Of a DNA stretch of 13,166 bases, positions 10,662-13,166 are shown piece by piece. A program made the position numbers and the translations under genes. The notes under the pieces are model-generated. The model was not told the origin of the DNA, searched no databases, and saw only the letters and a list, made by a program, of their open reading frames with translations. The stretch's first letter is position 1. Each line of letters starts with the position of its first letter. Origin of the DNA: Gemmatimonas sp. (GTDB lineage Bacteria; Gemmatimonadota; Gemmatimonadetes; Gemmatimonadales; Gemmatimonadaceae); NCBI RefSeq assembly GCF_031426495.1, contig NZ_JANPLK010000095.1, positions 1 through 13,166 on the forward strand. The letters run 5' to 3'.

Positions 10662-13166
10662 GTGTCGTGGTCCCGTCATCCGAGGCTGATTGCCATACTC
10701 GGCGGTGTGGGTGTGATCGTCGGTCTGGTGATCGCGTTCCGTGCGCCAACCGTGCCGCTGCTGGCGTACTGGATGGTGTTCATGCTCGTCCTGGGCGCGC
10801 TCTTGGCAGCGTATACGAGCTTTCCGGGAATCAAGCAGCGTACGCGGCACATTCTCGCGCTGGGCGTCGTTGCCGTCTTCTTTGGACTGCTCACCACACA
10901 GATTGCCGCCCGCCGGGCGGCGTCCGCGACTCACCTGCGCTACAACGGTGTGTTGATCGAGCGCGACAGCGCAATTCGCATCGGCACGACGTTGGAGGGG
11001 AACGACATCCGGCTACCCGCCGCGCGGCAGCAGCTGTTTCCGTGGGTGGTAAGGGTGACCAAGCGCGGCGCCCGATGGGTGGTGGAACCCGAGTCGAGTG
11101 TCGATCAGCTGCGACTCTCGACCGGCAATGAGCGTGGCTCCTCGGTAGTGGCGGAATGGTTTGGGTCCAAGCGAAAGAAATGGGAGCTGGGTGGTGCCGC
11201 GCGGCTCGCGGCACCCGGAGACTGGGTGGCCGTCGTGGATGCCGGTGGCCGGGCGGTGGATACGCTGACGCTGCGCGAGGCGGCTGACGGGCGGCGTCTC
11301 GTGAGCCGACGATCCGGTGAGTTTGCGCTGGAGCCGGTGGCGGACCGTCTAGGGCAGCGCTACCGGAAAATGTTGCGGGCGGGGGTGCCGCTCTCCGCTC
11401 TCGATGGACGCGCGCGAAATTCAGCGCCGTTCGAACGGTTTGTGCGCGTGCGCGAGGAAACGCGGGCCACGTGGTACCCTGCCCGGTTCGGCACGGCGGC
11501 AACGGAGCTGTTCATGACGGCGGCGGCGCCGTTCCGGTTGGAAGGGCCCGCCGTACAGTCCGCGACGCTGGCGTTTCGCGATTCCGCGCTCGTTGAAGTC
11601 AAACAGGGCGGGGTCGTCTGGCGGTTTCATCTCGTGGAGTGGCGGCGCACGGCATCGTCGGGGCGAGGCATCGCCATGCTCTTCGACCGCCTTCCCCGCA
11701 AACTCGACACGCCGCTGCCGGCCGGCGACAATTGCGAGCGCAGTGCCGCGTGCGCGGTGCTCTCGATCCGACCGCTCCCTGCACCCATCTCGTACGTCTC
11801 CCTTGGCCAAGCCGGCTTTTCCGCCACACGTTTCGGGTTGCTGGGACGCCTGGTCGAGCGAGATGGCGGGTTCGACGTGGTGCTGCCGCGCGATTCTATT
11901 CATGTCGATATGGATGCCCTGCGCCCGACGGCCGTACCGGTGCAGGCGCTCGATTCGGCAGGGGGCGCCGTAGCTGACCAACTGGCCAGACACTGGGTGT
12001 TGCTGTCAGCTTCGAGCGGGATCGCCGAGGGACTCTCGACGCTGCTGCTGATCGCCACCGGGATCGCGCTGCTGATCGCAGCGTTTTTCCGAACGGTCTC
12101 GGGCGTTCCGTTCCGCATCGCCGTATTGCCGATGCCGCAGCAGACGGCCGTCGGATTGGGTGTCACGGCCCTGCTGGGATTGCTGCTGGCCCGCACCATT
12201 GTTGGAGCGCGTGTGGCCTTCTTCGCGCCGTATCTCGACCGTGGACTCGAGACGGTGGTTGGCATGTGGATCGCCGTGACCGTGGTCGCGGCGGGCTTGC
12301 TGGCTTGGCAACATTGGGTGCCGCCGCTGCTCACGCTCGCCCAATCGTTGCGTCATGGGAGACAGCTGGCGACGCTGCAGCGAATGTTCTCGTCGATCTC
12401 CACCGGCGCGAGACACTCGCCGGTCACACTGATGCTCGGTGCGCTGGCGCTTGGTTTGCTCTCCTGGGTAACGCTGTCGGGCGTGGTGAGTGCGCTCGTG
12501 GCGGCGTTTCTGGTACTGCTGGCGTGGTTCACCGTGGCCTGGGTGGTGGTGTTTACGTCCCCCCACGCTGTGCCGATTCAGCGCGCGTCAGAAATCGTCA
12601 CCGTGATGCGGGCCGGCAGCTTCGCCGGCGCGGCAGGCACGGAGTCCTTTGTCTCGACGTGGTCATCCGAAATCGTCCTAGTGCTTACTTGTGTGGCCGC
12701 CGCCTCCGCCGCCAGCAAATACTGGCCATTCGCGGTGCCTCTATCAATCATAATTTGGAGCCTGCTTTGGGCGTTTCGCGTGCGCGTGCCACTGCTCTCA
12801 TTCGTCGGTCCCGCGCTGTATGTGCTCGCCACGATGGTGGTCACAATACAGAGCGAAAATGGCGCGATGTCGGCGCTGGTTCTCGTGGTCTTTGTGACGC
12901 TCGTCAGCGTACGAATCGGGCGCATTGCCGGCAGTATTCTTGAGGCTGGCGCCTCGACAGTTACGCGACTGGACAATAGTGGGGAGTCGATCGTGTTGCC
13001 CGCCCGTATCATGGCGCGCCCTCGTGCGACTGGTCGGTTGCTCGTTGGTGTTCTGCCGCCCATCGCTCTCATGGTCATGCTGCTTCCGCTGGCAGTGCTC
13101 GACATGGGGCTGTTTCTCGTGATGCTCGTGCCCATTGGCGTCTCCTCCTACCTCGCGGCCGGACGG
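10662..13166 (+). CDS. Large polytopic membrane protein, FHA-like segment, partial
   Basis: One frame is open from inside the IS right repeat to the window end with no stop, giving 835 residues from the GTG at 10662. A TTG at 10650 is the only earlier start, and neither has a clear ribosome site. Three membrane helices come first (about 9-26, 35-52, 63-80). A soluble region of about 370 residues follows. Its start, IRIGTTLEGNDIRLPAARQQ (from residue 105) with FPWVVRVTKRGARWVVEP, resembles an FHA (phosphothreonine-reading) domain, although no conserved Ser-x-x-His is evident. From about residue 450 at least seven further hydrophobic helices follow. I do not recognise the family. The last visible part could be the beginning of a FtsW/RodA-like or another transporter-like core, which is speculation. 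The IS lies 13 bp upstream, so the native promoter, and perhaps some N-terminal codons, may be lost. Confidence 0.7.
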   Translation, partial: MSWSRHPRLIAILGGVGVIVGLVIAFRAPTVPLLAYWMVFMLVLGALLAAYTSFPGIKQRTRHILALGVVAVFFGLLTTQIAARRAASATHLRYNGVLIERDSAIRIGTTLEGNDIRLPAARQQLFPWVVRVTKRGARWVVEPESSVDQLRLSTGNERGSSVVAEWFGSKRKKWELGGAARLAAPGDWVAVVDAGGRAVDTLTLREAADGRRLVSRRSGEFALEPVADRLGQRYRKMLRAGVPLSALDGRARNSAPFERFVRVREETRATWYPARFGTAATELFMTAAAPFRLEGPAVQSATLAFRDSALVEVKQGGVVWRFHLVEWRRTASSGRGIAMLFDRLPRKLDTPLPAGDNCERSAACAVLSIRPLPAPISYVSLGQAGFSATRFGLLGRLVERDGGFDVVLPRDSIHVDMDALRPTAVPVQALDSAGGAVADQLARHWVLLSASSGIAEGLSTLLLIATGIALLIAAFFRTVSGVPFRIAVLPMPQQTAVGLGVTALLGLLLARTIVGARVAFFAPYLDRGLETVVGMWIAVTVVAAGLLAWQHWVPPLLTLAQSLRHGRQLATLQRMFSSISTGARHSPVTLMLGALALGLLSWVTLSGVVSALVAAFLVLLAWFTVAWVVVFTSPHAVPIQRASEIVTVMRAGSFAGAAGTESFVSTWSSEIVLVLTCVAAASAASKYWPFAVPLSIIIWSLLWAFRVRVPLLSFVGPALYVLATMVVTIQSENGAMSALVLVVFVTLVSVRIGRIAGSILEAGASTVTRLDNSGESIVLPARIMARPRATGRLLVGVLPPIALMVMLLPLAVLDMGLFLVMLVPIGVSSYLAAGR

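Noticed and set aside
11421..11993. 190-codon minus-strand frame
   Set aside because: It is antisense to the membrane-protein gene and its composition is typical of a shadow frame.
12266..13135. Frames of 225 and 185 codons on both strands near the right end
   Set aside because: They overlap the long open frame from 10662, which has clear membrane helices. The alternatives are Arg/Ser-rich with no domain signal.
1..13166. CRISPR array, tRNA, rRNA or phage attachment repeats
   Set aside because: No regularly spaced repeats, cloverleaf-like sequence or long direct repeats flanking the island were seen by eye.

Overview
The window is high-GC bacterial DNA in which almost every base is coding. 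It holds a lipoprotein with bacterial Ig-like (Big2) repeats, a TY-Chap/YbjN-like protein, a stacked set of small toxin-antitoxin-type genes and an IS3-family element. This mix, with few Shine-Dalgarno sites and several promoters that abut the start codon, suggests an environmental Gram-negative such as a member of Gemmatimonadota. That is an inference from gene style; there is no rRNA or other phylogenetic marker here. No tRNA, rRNA or CRISPR array was seen.

Layout, left to right. Positions 110-466 (+) encode a DUF3088 thioredoxin-fold-like protein. It converges on a minus-strand cluster (2582 down to 476): a DUF2442 protein preceded by a remnant of its usual DUF4160 partner, then a HipB-type repressor, then a full-length HipA-type kinase. 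A compact promoter in front of hipB ends at the ATG, so the mRNA may be leaderless. Operator-like inverted repeats overlap and flank this promoter. Positions 2746-4248 (+) encode a secreted lipoprotein: two Big2 domains plus a cysteine-bounded C-terminal domain. It is followed by a strong 12-bp hairpin whose loop can pair downstream (pseudoknot-like). Next is a translationally coupled pair (4409-5619): a TY-Chap protein and an HExxH zinc metalloprotein of the TIGR04338 type.

From about 5620 to 9355 the base composition and codon use are visibly more mixed. This block looks like an acquired accessory island. It has its own promoter (exact TTGACA -35), a 65-residue unknown protein, and a 945-residue SF2 DEAH helicase fused to an HNH nuclease and a small C-terminal beta-rich domain. 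This is the best candidate for an undescribed (probably anti-foreign-DNA) system in the window. The island ends at an IS3-family element (9356-10648) with imperfect 26-bp terminal repeats, orfA/orfB and a canonical A-AAA-AAG frameshift site. The IS begins inside codon 13 of an open frame whose start resembles DUF429/RNase H-fold proteins. Its other side abuts an unrelated gene and no target duplication is visible, so the junction has probably been rearranged.

From 10662 to the window end one uninterrupted frame (at least 835 residues) encodes a large polytopic membrane protein with an FHA-like stretch. It starts only 13 bp outside the IS and has no stop in the window.
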